Below, in pieces: positions 1 through 6,569 of a stretch of 11,015 bases of DNA. Positions within the stretch are counted from its first letter, which is position 1, and the number at the start of each line of letters is the position of its first letter. The notes under the pieces are model-generated. The model saw only the letters and a program-made list of their open reading frames with translations. It was not told the origin of the DNA and did not search any database. Source of the DNA: Bacillota bacterium (GTDB taxonomy: Bacteria > Bacillota > Negativicutes > Sporomusales > Sporomusaceae); contig JAEZVB010000033.1 in NCBI GenBank assembly GCA_023443285.1, forward strand, positions 1-11,015. The letters are read 5' to 3'. The translations under genes and the position numbers were made by a program.

Positions 1-179
<179 letters not shown>

Positions 180-451
180 AGTATTTCGTCTATAGGCCTA
201 CAAACATATTTCCGCTACTATCTATATAAAGTAAACAAGTTACTTTATCAGACGCAACAGGAAAACATTCGAAGTCACAGAGTGATTACCTTATTTATGA
301 AGCCATTTGTTGGCTCTATAAATCAATTAAGAAATTGTTTTGGTTTGTATGTCGCAAGCGACATACTACCGCACATCTGGCTTTTTATGATGCATTACTT
401 ACATTGTTCAGTTTTCAGGGAACACGTTCGTCGTGTTTGTGACGGATATAC

Positions 452-480
452 ATCATAACATTTTTCTTTCGTTATGTCAA
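452..480 (-). promoter_or_regulatory. rRNA promoter, proximal (P3)
   Basis: On the minus strand a perfect -35 TTGACA (480-475) is followed after exactly 17 bases by TATGAT (457-452). Transcription would start near 445, about 265 bases before mature 16S, and would include the hairpin at 421-437 and the boxA-like stretch. Confidence 0.8.
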
Positions 481-527
481 CACGTTTATTTGTGTTAATT
501 TTTTCCGCCGCTCGCAGCGACTTTTAT

Positions 528-556
528 AGATTATCATGTTGTTTATATCATGTCAA
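528..556 (-). promoter_or_regulatory. rRNA promoter, middle (P2)
   Basis: Minus strand: TTGACA at 556-551, then 17 bases, then TAATCT at 533-528 preceded by TG one base earlier, giving an extended -10 (TGATAATCT). It is weaker than its two neighbours by consensus. Confidence 0.55.
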
Positions 557-697
557 CTGTTACTTATTGGTCGAAACTTATAGTAAGTGGGTATTCTTTA
601 GATATGCTTTTGCCCTCCACTCTTCGGTGGCTCGACAGCTACATATCATTGAATTCCCTATACCACTTGGCCATATCGCCATCTTTTCGGATTTATT

Positions 698-726
698 ACT
701 ATATCAGACCCGATTGATTATGTCAA
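698..726 (-). promoter_or_regulatory. rRNA promoter, distal (P1)
   Basis: Minus strand: TTGACA at 726-721, a 17-base spacer, and TATAGT at 703-698. It sits directly downstream of the tRNA operon terminator, so it separates rRNA from tRNA transcription. The -10 and the bases after it are nearly the same as in the promoter of the tRNA operon: the plus-strand string ggatttattactatatca occurs at both. Confidence 0.8.
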
Positions 727-742
727 CAAATTTTATGTCAGT

Positions 743-767
743 AAAAAAGACCAGTTATCTGATCTTT
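743..767 (-). terminator. Rho-independent terminator of the tRNA operon
   Basis: On the minus strand AAAGATCAG (767-759) and CTGGTCTTT (754-746) form a 9-bp stem with one G-U pair around an ATAA loop, followed by a run of T (748-743). It begins eight bases after the CCA end of tRNA-Trp. Confidence 0.85.
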
Positions 768-774
768 AATTTGT

Positions 775-850
775 TGGCAGGGGCAGTAGGACTTGAACCC
801 ACAACCAACGGTTTTGGAGACCGCTACTCTACCAATTGAGCTATACCCCT
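775..850 (-). tRNA. trnW: tRNA-Trp (anticodon CCA)
   Basis: The cloverleaf folds fully: acceptor AGGGGTA/TGCCCCT, D arm GCTC/GAGT, anticodon stem GCGGT/ACCGT around the loop CTCCAAA, and T stem GTGGG/CCTAC. The discriminator is G and the 3' CCA is encoded (777-775). It is the last gene of the six-tRNA minus-strand operon and is followed at once by a terminator. Confidence 0.95.
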
Positions 851-858
851 GTATATAG

Positions 859-932
859 TGGATTTACTAGGATTTGAACCTAGAGCCCGTCATTTATGAG
901 CCGGATGCTCTGCCAAACTGAGCTATAGATCC
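859..932 (-). tRNA. tRNA-Met-like (anticodon CAT), degenerate
   Basis: The D arm (GCTC/GAGC) and T arm (CTAGG/CCTAG) are intact, and the spacing of every arm is canonical. The anticodon loop CTCATAA reads CAT. The anticodon stem does not pair: TCCGG faces ATGAC, leaving only one Watson-Crick and one G-T pair. The acceptor GGATCTA/TAAATCC has one C-A mismatch. The discriminator A is followed by CTA, not CCA, while all five neighbours encode CCA. This could be a dying tRNA-Met copy, or a gene rescued by CCA addition and a shifted stem (CCG with CGG two bases further on). Confidence 0.65.
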
Positions 933-937
933 TTTTT

Positions 938-1014
938 TGGTGGGGTTAAACGGACTCGAACCGCTGGCCTCTTCGATGTCAACGAAGCGCTCTAACCAAC
1001 TGAGCTATAACCCC
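938..1014 (-). tRNA. trnV: tRNA-Val (anticodon GAC)
   Basis: The acceptor GGGGTTA/TAACCCC is perfect, the anticodon stem is CTTCG/CGAAG around the loop TTGACAT, and the T stem is AGCGG/CCGTT. The discriminator is A and CCA is encoded. The GAC anticodon reads GUC and GUU. The TTGACA string inside it is part of the anticodon arm, not a promoter. Confidence 0.96.
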
Positions 1015-1065
1015 AATATGGATTTGCTATTCTATCAGCCTTAGATTAGCTTATCAATAATACTT

Positions 1066-1142
1066 TGGTCGGAGCGGCAGGATTCGAACCTGCGGCCCCC
1101 TGGTCCCAAGCCAGGTACTCTACCAAACTGAGCCACGCCCCG
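1066..1142 (-). tRNA. trnP: tRNA-Pro (anticodon TGG)
   Basis: The acceptor is CGGGGCG/CGCTCCG with one G-T pair. The anticodon stem is CCTGG/CCAGG around CTTGGGA, and the T stem is GCAGG/CCTGC. CCA is encoded at 1068-1066. It is part of the minus-strand tRNA operon. Confidence 0.96.
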
Positions 1143-1150
1143 ATCTTTTT

Positions 1151-1227
<77 letters not shown>

Positions 1228-1232
1228 TTATA

Positions 1233-1317
1233 TGGTGCGGGAGACAGGAATTGAACCTGCACGCCTCATGGCGCTAGATCCTAAGTCTAGTGCGTCTGCC
1301 AGTTCCGCCACTCCCGC
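1233..1317 (-). tRNA. trnL: tRNA-Leu (anticodon TAG)
   Basis: This is a class II tRNA of 85 bases with a long variable arm. The acceptor is GCGGGAG/CTCCCGC and the anticodon stem is CTAGA/TCTAG around CTTAGGA. CCA is encoded at 1235-1233. It is the first gene of the tRNA operon, 16 bases after the promoter -10 element. Confidence 0.96.
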
Positions 1318-1332
1318 GTCCTTGGATTTATT

Positions 1333-1361
1333 ACTATATCAAATGTTTTGATTATTGTCAA
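1333..1361 (-). promoter_or_regulatory. Promoter of the tRNA operon
   Basis: Minus strand: TTGACA at 1361-1356, a 17-base spacer, and TATAGT at 1338-1333. It shares the 18-base string ggatttattactatatca (plus-strand reading) with the distal rRNA promoter at 698-726. Confidence 0.8.
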
Positions 1362-1364
1362 CCA

Positions 1365-1394
1365 GTAAAGACGATTTATGTAAAGACGATTTAA
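1365..1394. repeat. Two-copy tandem 15-base repeat
   Basis: The unit gtaaagacgattta plus one variable base occurs twice head to tail, at 1365-1379 and 1380-1394. It lies between the tRNA promoter and the broken lipoprotein gene and may be a scar of the rearrangement that removed most of that gene. Confidence 0.6.
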
Positions 1395-1423
1395 TTTATT
1401 TTGTCCCAGGACTTCCCTCACCT

Positions 1424-1663
1424 CTATACCAGTTTTAACATCCCTTGTATCCTTCCGACTTTTTTCAGTTCCTCATCCACAAAGCCTTTCTTATAGGCAA
1501 CCCACATATGCGCGTAATATGGCAGAGGAACAATACCGAAGCGCAATTCTTTAAGTTCGGCAGATGAGCTAGTTTGCTGTGTTGTGGTTGAGCCACATCC
1601 GACCATAATGCAAGCGATGATTAGCAGCGCAATAGCACTTACTATTAATCTTGATAATTTCAA
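1424..1663 (-). pseudogene. Truncated ABC transporter substrate-binding lipoprotein
   Basis: The product is about 79 residues. It starts with a lipoprotein signal peptide: basic start, hydrophobic core IVSAIALLIIACIMV, lipobox ending at the Cys of VGCG. Next come a Ser/Thr linker and a mature N-terminus (LRFGIVPLPYYAHMWVAYKKGF) typical of the NMT1/TauA/SsuA class of periplasmic binding proteins. Those proteins run to about 320 residues, so most of the ligand-binding fold is missing and no permease or ATPase follows. I chose TTG at 1663 because AGGAG (1676-1672) lies eight bases before it; the GTG at 1672 overlaps that site. After the stop, another frame reads KTGIEVREVLGQ, possibly the remnant of the C-terminus after an internal deletion; this is uncertain. 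It lies 32 bases downstream of the redox-protein gene on the same strand. Confidence 0.7.
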
Positions 1664-1695
1664 ACGCTTCACTCCTAAAAAATAATATTAAGACA

Positions 1696-2142
1696 TCATT
1701 TTAGTTCACGAACTGCAATTTTGGCTACTTCTTCTGCTATTTCACCGGTAAAGGCTATACATTGTTTCATGTGTTCCGGCGATCCAAGTTCCATACCTTG
1801 GGTTAATGATCTGCAACAAACTACCCGATGGCGGCTCTGGAACAAATCATGAAGTTCTTTTGACAAGGCCATTGCTTTTCCAACTTTTTCGTCTTTGGGC
1901 TGCGTCCGACCAAACAACATACCGATAGCCATAACACCACCTGCCAGTGCACCACAAGTACAACCTGCCGCTCCCATCCCAACCGGAAAGCCAGAAGCCA
2001 ACGAAATCACTGTGTCAGAAATATCCAAATAAAATCCATCTTTAATTGCTTTGACAATCGCTTCTGAACAATAAAAGTCCCCGTTGCGATAGTATTCTTC
2101 TGCCGTTTTCCTTATTTCCGTGATATTAACATTTCTATTCAA
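1696..2142 (-). CDS. C_GCAxxG_C_C family redox protein
   Basis: This 148-residue protein shows the Cys pattern that names the family: FYCSEAI near residue 24, GCTCGALAGG near 60-69, a CC pair at about 109, and a late QCIAFTGE Cys. The family (Pfam C_GCAxxG_C_C) is small, probably cytosolic, probably redox-active or metal-binding, and has no settled reaction. The start is TTG at 2142, supported by AAAGGAGG seven bases upstream. It is full length for the family. The broken substrate-binding lipoprotein follows on the same strand, so the two may once have formed an operon with a transporter. Hits to the family are often annotated hypothetical; the assignment rests on motif recognition. Confidence 0.85.
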   Translation of the reverse strand: MNRNVNITEIRKTAEEYYRNGDFYCSEAIVKAIKDGFYLDISDTVISLASGFPVGMGAAGCTCGALAGGVMAIGMLFGRTQPKDEKVGKAMALSKELHDLFQSRHRVVCCRSLTQGMELGSPEHMKQCIAFTGEIAEEVAKIAVRELK

Positions 2143-2285
2143 ATTGTTACCTCCTTTCTAGTAGAAAATGATTATACAACCTCGAGTAATTAATTATTAT
2201 TATAGCATTACTAGATAATTTCTATATTAAATTCAAAAACACCTCCCATATTTTCATTTTTTATACTACTTTATTAATATTTTCC

Positions 2286-2512
2286 ATACTGGTTAACTCA
2301 TTTGACTATTATCGAAAGTCTGACACTAAGAAACTCTATCCGAAATTCCTGACATTTGTTCTAAGGAAATGGAAACAAATGAGGATGTAAAAAAAGAGCT
2401 GTTTCTGTGCCTAAAAGCCGTGATACAACATTTGCCTGAAAAATATCAAGAAGCTATTCAGCTAGTAGAGTTCGAAGGTGTAACACAGAAGGAGCTTGCA
2501 GAGAATAGCAAA
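2286..2512 (+). pseudogene. Decayed ECF sigma factor (SigZ-like) remnant
   Basis: Two frames together give sigma-70 homology. The first frame (from about 2286) reads ILVNSFDYYRKSDTKKL, matching the end of region 2 (usually N-x-x-I-D-Y-Y-R-K). A frameshift near 2330-2340 moves to the frame that reads LSEIPDICSKEMETNED and then CLKAVIQHLPEKYQEAIQL and EFEGVTQKELAEN. That is the start of region 4.1-4.2 and closest, from memory, to SigZ. The recognition helix is absent: homology stops at about 2508 and runs straight into a terminator. No start or upstream half of region 2 is visible. The gene is therefore broken at both ends and frameshifted. It lies just before a pair of AhpD-like genes, the same neighbourhood as the intact ECF sigma at 8116-8748, but the two sigma proteins are not close copies. 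Confidence 0.75.
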
Positions 2513-2548
2513 GTCGCCTACGTTCTTACTACCGTAGGGGGCTTTTTT
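2513..2548 (+). terminator. Rho-independent terminator after the sigma remnant
   Basis: GTCGCCTACG (2513-2522) and CGTAGGGGGC (2533-2542) form a 10-position stem with one G-G mismatch and a 10-base loop. Six T follow (2543-2548). Confidence 0.8.
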
Positions 2549-2606
2549 CGTCTCACCGTTTGCTAAACCATGGTGCATGAGATTGAGCAAATACTAGACC
2601 ATTGTT

Positions 2607-2634
2607 GTATCCTTTTGCCCCGTGATGTCGTCTA
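2607..2634 (+). promoter_or_regulatory. ECF-type promoter of the AhpD-like gene pair
   Basis: GTATCC (2607-2612), exactly 16 bases, then CGTCTA (2629-2634). The same arrangement precedes the ECF sigma gene and the third AhpD-like gene on the other strand. CGTC is the classic -10 core of ECF promoters. The predicted start near 2641 leaves a leader of about 20 bases that carries the AGGAGG site. Confidence 0.75.
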
Positions 2635-2660
2635 AATACATGAAAGGAGGTGAAAGAAAT

Positions 2661-2912
2661 ATGATTTTTGATAATCAGTTTAGAGAACTCATCGCTATTG
2701 GTGCGTCCATTGGGGCCAACTGTCAACCCTGCTTGCAATACCATTCGGATAAAGCAAAGGAATACGGAGCCAACGAACTAGAAATTAAAGAAGCCATTAA
2801 CGTAGGCAAAACCGTGAGAATAGGCGCAGCAAACCGTTTTGATTCTTTTATTGATACCACACTCGGAAATTCCTGCAACTCAGACAGCGGTTGTGGCTGC
2901 GGGTGTAAATAA
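2661..2912 (+). CDS. AhpD-like (CMD family) CxxC protein with Cys tail, copy 1
   Basis: This 83-residue protein is a single carboxymuconolactone decarboxylase/AhpD-like helical domain. NCQPCLQYHS carries C21-x-x-C24-x-x-x-H28, the same Cys/His spacing as the active site of AhpD, which reduces peroxiredoxin using electrons from a lipoyl protein. The following helices (EIKEAINVGKTVRIGAANR) match the family. The end is a short Cys-rich tail, SGCGCGCK, which could bind metal or metalloid. The start is ATG 2661 because AAAGGAGGTGA ends nine bases before it and the ECF promoter start point lies at about 2641, downstream of the earlier in-frame ATG at 2622. Copy 2 follows 24 bases later in the same transcript. 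The electron acceptor is unknown. Confidence 0.85.
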   Translation: MIFDNQFRELIAIGASIGANCQPCLQYHSDKAKEYGANELEIKEAINVGKTVRIGAANRFDSFIDTTLGNSCNSDSGCGCGCK

Positions 2913-2936
2913 GAGCATTTTTAAGGAGGTTAGCAA

Positions 2937-3221
2937 ATGATTTTTGATACCCGTCAAACCGTACTTATTGGCCTGGCAACCTCAGTTGCTGCTAATTGCC
3001 AACCTTGTTTGGAAATACACCTAACCAAAGCCAAAGAAAACAATATTAGCGACTTGGAAATCAAAGAAGCCATTAATATTGGTAAAACCGTAAAAAAGGG
3101 TGCTGCCAGCCACATGGATAATTTTGTAGCCGGAGTCAACGGTGAAAATCATTGCTGCGCAGGTAATCCCTGTGAAGCAAGCAACCCTTGTACACCAAAA
3201 AATCCTTGCGCCTGCGGCTAA
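2937..3221 (+). CDS. AhpD-like (CMD family) CxxC protein with NPC tail, copy 2
   Basis: This 94-residue paralogue of the preceding gene has the same core: C21-x-x-C24-x-x-x-H28 in NCQPCLEIHL, then the helix EIKEAINIGKTVKKGAA. Its tail is longer and holds six Cys, with NPC occurring three times at six-residue spacing (GNPCEASNPCTPKNPCACG), a likely metal or metalloid ligand site. AAGGAGG lies eight bases before the ATG. It shares the ECF-type promoter at 2607-2634 and is followed by hairpins that end the transcript. A thiol oxidoreductase role is inferred from AhpD; no decarboxylase role is likely for so short a protein. Confidence 0.85.
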   Translation: MIFDTRQTVLIGLATSVAANCQPCLEIHLTKAKENNISDLEIKEAINIGKTVKKGAASHMDNFVAGVNGENHCCAGNPCEASNPCTPKNPCACG

Positions 3222-3235
3222 TTCCCTATACTACA

Positions 3236-3280
3236 AAGGGCACCTATACTCTAGCAGCGTAGGTGCTTTACCTTGTTTTA
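3236..3280 (+). terminator. Hairpin with T-rich tail after the AhpD-like pair
   Basis: GCACCTA (3240-3246) pairs with TAGGTGC (3260-3266) around a 13-base loop. Weak outer pairs continue the stem, and T-rich sequence follows. It is probably the first of two terminators. Confidence 0.55.
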
Positions 3281-3289
3281 AGAATACAG

Positions 3290-3332
3290 AAAAAGCTTTC
3301 TTCCACATTTAAATGTAGATGAAAGCTTTTTT
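3290..3332. terminator. Bidirectional Rho-independent terminator
   Basis: AAAAGCTTTC (3291-3300) pairs perfectly with GAAAGCTTTT (3321-3330). The loop itself contains the palindrome acatttaaatgt. T runs lie on both outer sides, so it can end the plus-strand AhpD-like transcript and the minus-strand operon that ends with lpdA at 3347. Confidence 0.85.
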
Positions 3333-3346
3333 ATATCAATCCTTTT

Positions 3347-4732
3347 TTACTTGATCCTCATTTGATGAATGGCTTGACCTTCAATACCGCTAGCCGCTTC
3401 CATTACAGCCTCAGAAAGCGTGGGATGGGGATGAATGGTATGAGCAATATCACTTGCTGTCAGTTGATTTTGAATGGCAATAGCGCCCTCCAAGATTAAG
3501 TCACTGGCATGCGGGCCAATTATATGCATTCCTAGGATTTTATTTGTATTCGCATCTGCTATTACTTTCACCATACCATCACTATACCCCATTGAAACGG
3601 CTTTGCCATTAGCCGCAAAGTTAAATCTACTCACTTTAATATTTGCACCTGCTTCTTGTTCCGTTAACCCCACGAAAGCGATCTCCGGAGTAATAAAAAT
3701 ACATCCCGGTATGGCTCGATAGTTAAAGACGGATTTGCCACCCATTGCGTTCTCGGCAGCAACCAAGCCGGCGGCAGATGCAGCATGAGCCCACATAAAA
3801 CGCCCTGTAACATCTCCTACAGCGTAAATCCCCGGGATGTTAGTTTCCATCTGTTCATTAACCGATATTCCTTGCTGATCGTAATTAACCCCTGCGTCTT
3901 CCAAACCAAGCTTGGAGGTGTTCGGACTTCTTCCAATAGCCACAAGTGCCTTTTCAACAGCCAGTTCACTTGTACCGCGGTCTGTTTCAATAGAGAGAAT
4001 TAATCCTTCTCCGCCTTTGTGGATATTAGTCACTCTAGCATTAGTTATAATTGGCAATCCTTGTTTACGTAGAGCAAGGCCAATACGTTTAATAATATCG
4101 CTATCTAAATTGGGTAAGATCGTAGGCCGCATTTCTATTAGGGTGACTTGAACCCCAAAAGTATGAAAAACAGATGCAAACTCCACGCCTACCGCTCCTG
4201 CCCCGATAACTGCCATACTGCGCGGAAGTTGAGTCATAGCAAGTAACTGATCGCTATCGATTACACCGGGTAAATCTCCTCCAGGTATTGGCAAATTGGC
4301 AGGTGAAGAACCTGTAGCAAGAATGATTGCACAACCTTCTATCCTGAGTTGATCAAATTCTCTAGTAACCAAAATGCTGCGATCAGCCTGCAGGAATGCC
4401 TGGCCGTAGACTACTTCAATACCATATCCTTTAATTAATTGTTCCACGCCGTCTCGAAATTGAGCTACTACCGAAGATTTCCGCTCTGAAACTCTTGAAT
4501 AATCAATACTGATATTCTCTGCCTTGAGGCCATAGTAGGCACAGTTTTGAAGTTCCCGCCATTTTTCCGCACACGTTAGCAAGGTTTTCGTGGGAATACA
4601 TCCTTTGTTCAGACAAACTCCGCCCAATTTATCCTGTTCAATGATTACTACTTTACCGCCTAACTGGGCAGCTCTAATTGCTGCAACATAACCACCAGGC
4701 CCGCCGCCGATAATAATTACATCATATTTCAT
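3347..4732 (-). CDS. lpdA: Dihydrolipoamide dehydrogenase
   Basis: This 461-residue flavoprotein reoxidises or reduces protein-bound lipoyl groups with NAD(H). The FAD-binding GGGPGG lies at residues 9-14, the redox disulfide GGVCLNKGCIPTK at C40 and C45, the NAD-binding VIGAGAVGVEFAS near 175-187, the second FAD motif GIYAVGDVTG at 301-310, and the catalytic HPHPTLSE at H436 and E441. All key residues are present and the length is typical. AAGGAG lies nine bases before the ATG. It is the last gene of the ECF-headed operon, 33 bases after the lipM-like gene, and a terminator follows. Because the operon supplies only one lipoyl carrier and no 2-oxoacid dehydrogenase or glycine-cleavage P/T proteins, its partner is probably the GcvH-like protein encoded upstream, feeding or draining the AhpD-like thiol proteins. 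That partner choice is inference. Confidence 0.95.
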   Translation of the reverse strand: MKYDVIIIGGGPGGYVAAIRAAQLGGKVVIIEQDKLGGVCLNKGCIPTKTLLTCAEKWRELQNCAYYGLKAENISIDYSRVSERKSSVVAQFRDGVEQLIKGYGIEVVYGQAFLQADRSILVTREFDQLRIEGCAIILATGSSPANLPIPGGDLPGVIDSDQLLAMTQLPRSMAVIGAGAVGVEFASVFHTFGVQVTLIEMRPTILPNLDSDIIKRIGLALRKQGLPIITNARVTNIHKGGEGLILSIETDRGTSELAVEKALVAIGRSPNTSKLGLEDAGVNYDQQGISVNEQMETNIPGIYAVGDVTGRFMWAHAASAAGLVAAENAMGGKSVFNYRAIPGCIFITPEIAFVGLTEQEAGANIKVSRFNFAANGKAVSMGYSDGMVKVIADANTNKILGMHIIGPHASDLILEGAIAIQNQLTASDIAHTIHPHPTLSEAVMEAASGIEGQAIHQMRIK

Positions 4733-4765
4733 GTGAAATCACTCCTTGTGGCTGCACTAACAAAC

Positions 4766-5593
4766 TTACCGCATTCGATTCCAATGGTCTTGCCTGTATT
4801 TACTCGATGCTAATTGCATAGCATCAACTTTTTCCTTTCTTGTCAAGTCATCAGAAAATAAACTAACCCCAAGTGTCGGGCCAAACCTTTTGATGATAGC
4901 GCCAGCTACTTCTTCCCAAGAAACTGTCCGTTTCAACTGTTCAGTTAACGATGTTGCCCGTTTCTTTAGCATTTCGACAAGTCTTACTTGGTTTTCTGAA
5001 CTCTTGGTCTGTAATAAAGCGGCCATAACATAAGCCGAGAAGTCTATAAGAATAGAACCATGCTGAAGTACGACGCCGTTTTTGCGTAATTGGGCACTAC
5101 CAACAAGTTTACGGCCTCCTACTGTAATTTCATAATGCGATGGCGCATCGAAACAAGCGGCGGAGGCAGGCTTTGCTCTTCCTCCCATGCTAAAGGCCGT
5201 TCGAGGCATGCTCAGCTGAGCTGAAATGCCTATCTCCTCCAAAGCAGCCAACAGAGCACTGCTAAATAACATATATGACGCAGTAATTGTTTTGGGGACC
5301 ATTGGGTGGTCTTCTCTAATGGTAATGCTATAAGTCAGTTCAGCGGCATGATAAACTGCCCGGCCACCAGTCATTCTCCGTACGACTTCAATACCTAGGT
5401 CAGCGCAAGCCACAAAATCGATTTCCTTTTCTGCCTTTTGAAAGTATCCCACACTAACAGCGGCAGGTCTCCAACCATATAATCGCAGGGTGGGTGACGC
5501 ATCGCAAGCAGTCTGAGCATTCATTAGCACTTCATCTACAGCCATATTATTGAATGCGTTATCTATACCGCTGACAATCAGCCGCCAATCCAT
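4766..5593 (-). CDS. lipM: Octanoyl/lipoyl protein transferase, LipM type
   Basis: This 275-residue member of the biotin/lipoate protein ligase fold attaches an octanoyl (or lipoyl) group to a lipoyl-domain lysine. Seen motifs are RRMTGGRAVYH near residues 72-82, ACFDAPSHYE with the likely catalytic Cys at 147, and GGRKLVGSAQ with the conserved Lys at 162. The ACFxxPSxYE Cys motif points to the LipM octanoyltransferase class rather than ATP-using LplA. I chose ATG 5593: GAGGTG ends six bases upstream, whereas GTG at 5602 overlaps that site. It starts 10 bases after the stop of the radical SAM gene and is followed by lpdA. In context it would load octanoate onto the GcvH-like carrier encoded in the same operon, for later sulfur insertion by the two radical SAM proteins. 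A LipL-like or sLpl-like role cannot be excluded. Confidence 0.85.
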   Translation of the reverse strand: MDWRLIVSGIDNAFNNMAVDEVLMNAQTACDASPTLRLYGWRPAAVSVGYFQKAEKEIDFVACADLGIEVVRRMTGGRAVYHAAELTYSITIREDHPMVPKTITASYMLFSSALLAALEEIGISAQLSMPRTAFSMGGRAKPASAACFDAPSHYEITVGGRKLVGSAQLRKNGVVLQHGSILIDFSAYVMAALLQTKSSENQVRLVEMLKKRATSLTEQLKRTVSWEEVAGAIIKRFGPTLGVSLFSDDLTRKEKVDAMQLASSKYRQDHWNRMR

Positions 5594-5603
5594 TTCCTTC
5601 ACC

Positions 5604-6569
5604 TCACATTAAGCCACATTCATGAAGCGCTTGTTCGATTTCTGCGGGTATTAAAGAGCGAGGAAAATTATACATAACCTTACCAGGACTTTCATTATAG
5701 TACGGGCGATTGCAGCCATGGCAACCACTTACAACAAAGGCATCACCGTTTCTTAGAATCTTTTTTAGTAAAACTGCCGGAATATTAACTGCAGTTAAGC
5801 GACCGTCACTATATGAAAATATTGAGCTCGGATATCCCAGCTTCAGCAAATAGGCCGCTATCTGAACCCTGCGGTAATGTCCGATCTCCGGAGGTGAATT
5901 GCATTCCATTACTATCCCCTTTACTGGCGTAAAAGAAAAAAGCGCTATCTCAATACCCATTTTTCGGCAAGCTGCCAGCCTACAAATCATCTGTTCTTCG
6001 GTCTCCCCCAGACCGACGATCAGATGAGTAACCACCTTACCAGGAAACCGTGTGATACAGTCATTTAAAAGTTGCCATTTTTCTTGCCAGTCAACACCTT
6101 TTATCTGGTTGTATAGTTCCGGTGTAGCTGCATCCAGAGCAATACACACCCTATCTGCCCCCTTTTGAAAAATTTCCTGGGCTTTAGTCATTGTTTCTAA
6201 ATGGCAGGATACGGAGATTGGCATCTCTGTATGTGAACGGAGTAATTGAATAGCATCAAGAACACCAGCGTGGCTACCATCCGAATACACAACTTGCAGA
6301 CAGGCTCTAGTCACCTTGCTTTGCCTATAGGCGGCAGCAATGGCTTGCGCAGTTTTAGTGCGATCATATTTCAGCCACGATATCCGGGATAAACGACCAG
6401 GAAATGACTGACTCTTACTGGATTGCGTGCAAAATTGGCACTTATTCCTGCATTTTTCCCCCACCATAACATAAGCAGTGGTTGGTAATACATCAGTATT
6501 GCAATGCTTCCAGCCTAAAATACTTGCAGTACCTGCAGAAAGCCTCCAGTTTTTCACAGACAGCAGCAC
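5604..6569 (-). CDS. Radical SAM protein, LipS1/LipS2-type lipoyl synthase subunit (COG2516-like)
   Basis: This radical SAM enzyme of about 321 residues has the cluster-binding CRNKCQFC at C40, C44 and C47, preceded by TTAYVMV and followed by GRLSRISWLKYD, the pattern I associate with 'biotin synthase-related' COG2516. The C-terminal half holds SGCHGCNRPYYNESPG and YNFPRSL, another conserved Cys-bearing block. Proteins of this kind work as one half of the two-protein lipoyl synthase LipS1/LipS2, first shown in Thermococcus kodakarensis, which replaces LipA. I cannot tell from memory which half it is. It overlaps the upstream radical SAM gene by 16 bases and is followed by lipM. GTG 6569 has GAGGG six bases upstream; GTG 6557, overlapping the upstream stop as GTGA, is an alternative that would shorten it by four residues. 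No LipA-type CxxxxxC auxiliary motif is seen. Confidence 0.8.
   Translation of the reverse strand: MLLSVKNWRLSAGTASILGWKHCNTDVLPTTAYVMVGEKCRNKCQFCTQSSKSQSFPGRLSRISWLKYDRTKTAQAIAAAYRQSKVTRACLQVVYSDGSHAGVLDAIQLLRSHTEMPISVSCHLETMTKAQEIFQKGADRVCIALDAATPELYNQIKGVDWQEKWQLLNDCITRFPGKVVTHLIVGLGETEEQMICRLAACRKMGIEIALFSFTPVKGIVMECNSPPEIGHYRRVQIAAYLLKLGYPSSIFSYSDGRLTAVNIPAVLLKKILRNGDAFVVSGCHGCNRPYYNESPGKVMYNFPRSLIPAEIEQALHECGLM

Larger units (their letters stand above)
180..742 (-). other. rRNA operon leader and promoter region
   Basis: This stretch has no credible gene. It is the leader of the minus-strand rRNA operon and holds three tandem sigma-A-type promoters (listed separately). It also holds small hairpins: a perfect one at 349-366 (TATGTCG/CGACATA), one at 421-437 (AACACG/CGTGTT) and one at 301-315 (AGCCA/TGGCT). 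A CTGAAAACTGAACA stretch on the minus strand near 404-417 looks like the boxA-type antitermination region found in Firmicutes rRNA leaders. The open frames on the plus strand here lack ribosome binding sites and resemble nothing known. Confidence 0.75.

Noticed and set aside
975..985. TTGACA on the minus strand as a promoter
   Set aside because: It is the anticodon arm of tRNA-Val (loop TTGACAT) and has no -10 partner.
2661..3221. Classical 4-carboxymuconolactone decarboxylase function
   Set aside because: The proteins are only 83-94 residues with a CxxC redox motif and Cys tails, and no protocatechuate pathway genes are near.
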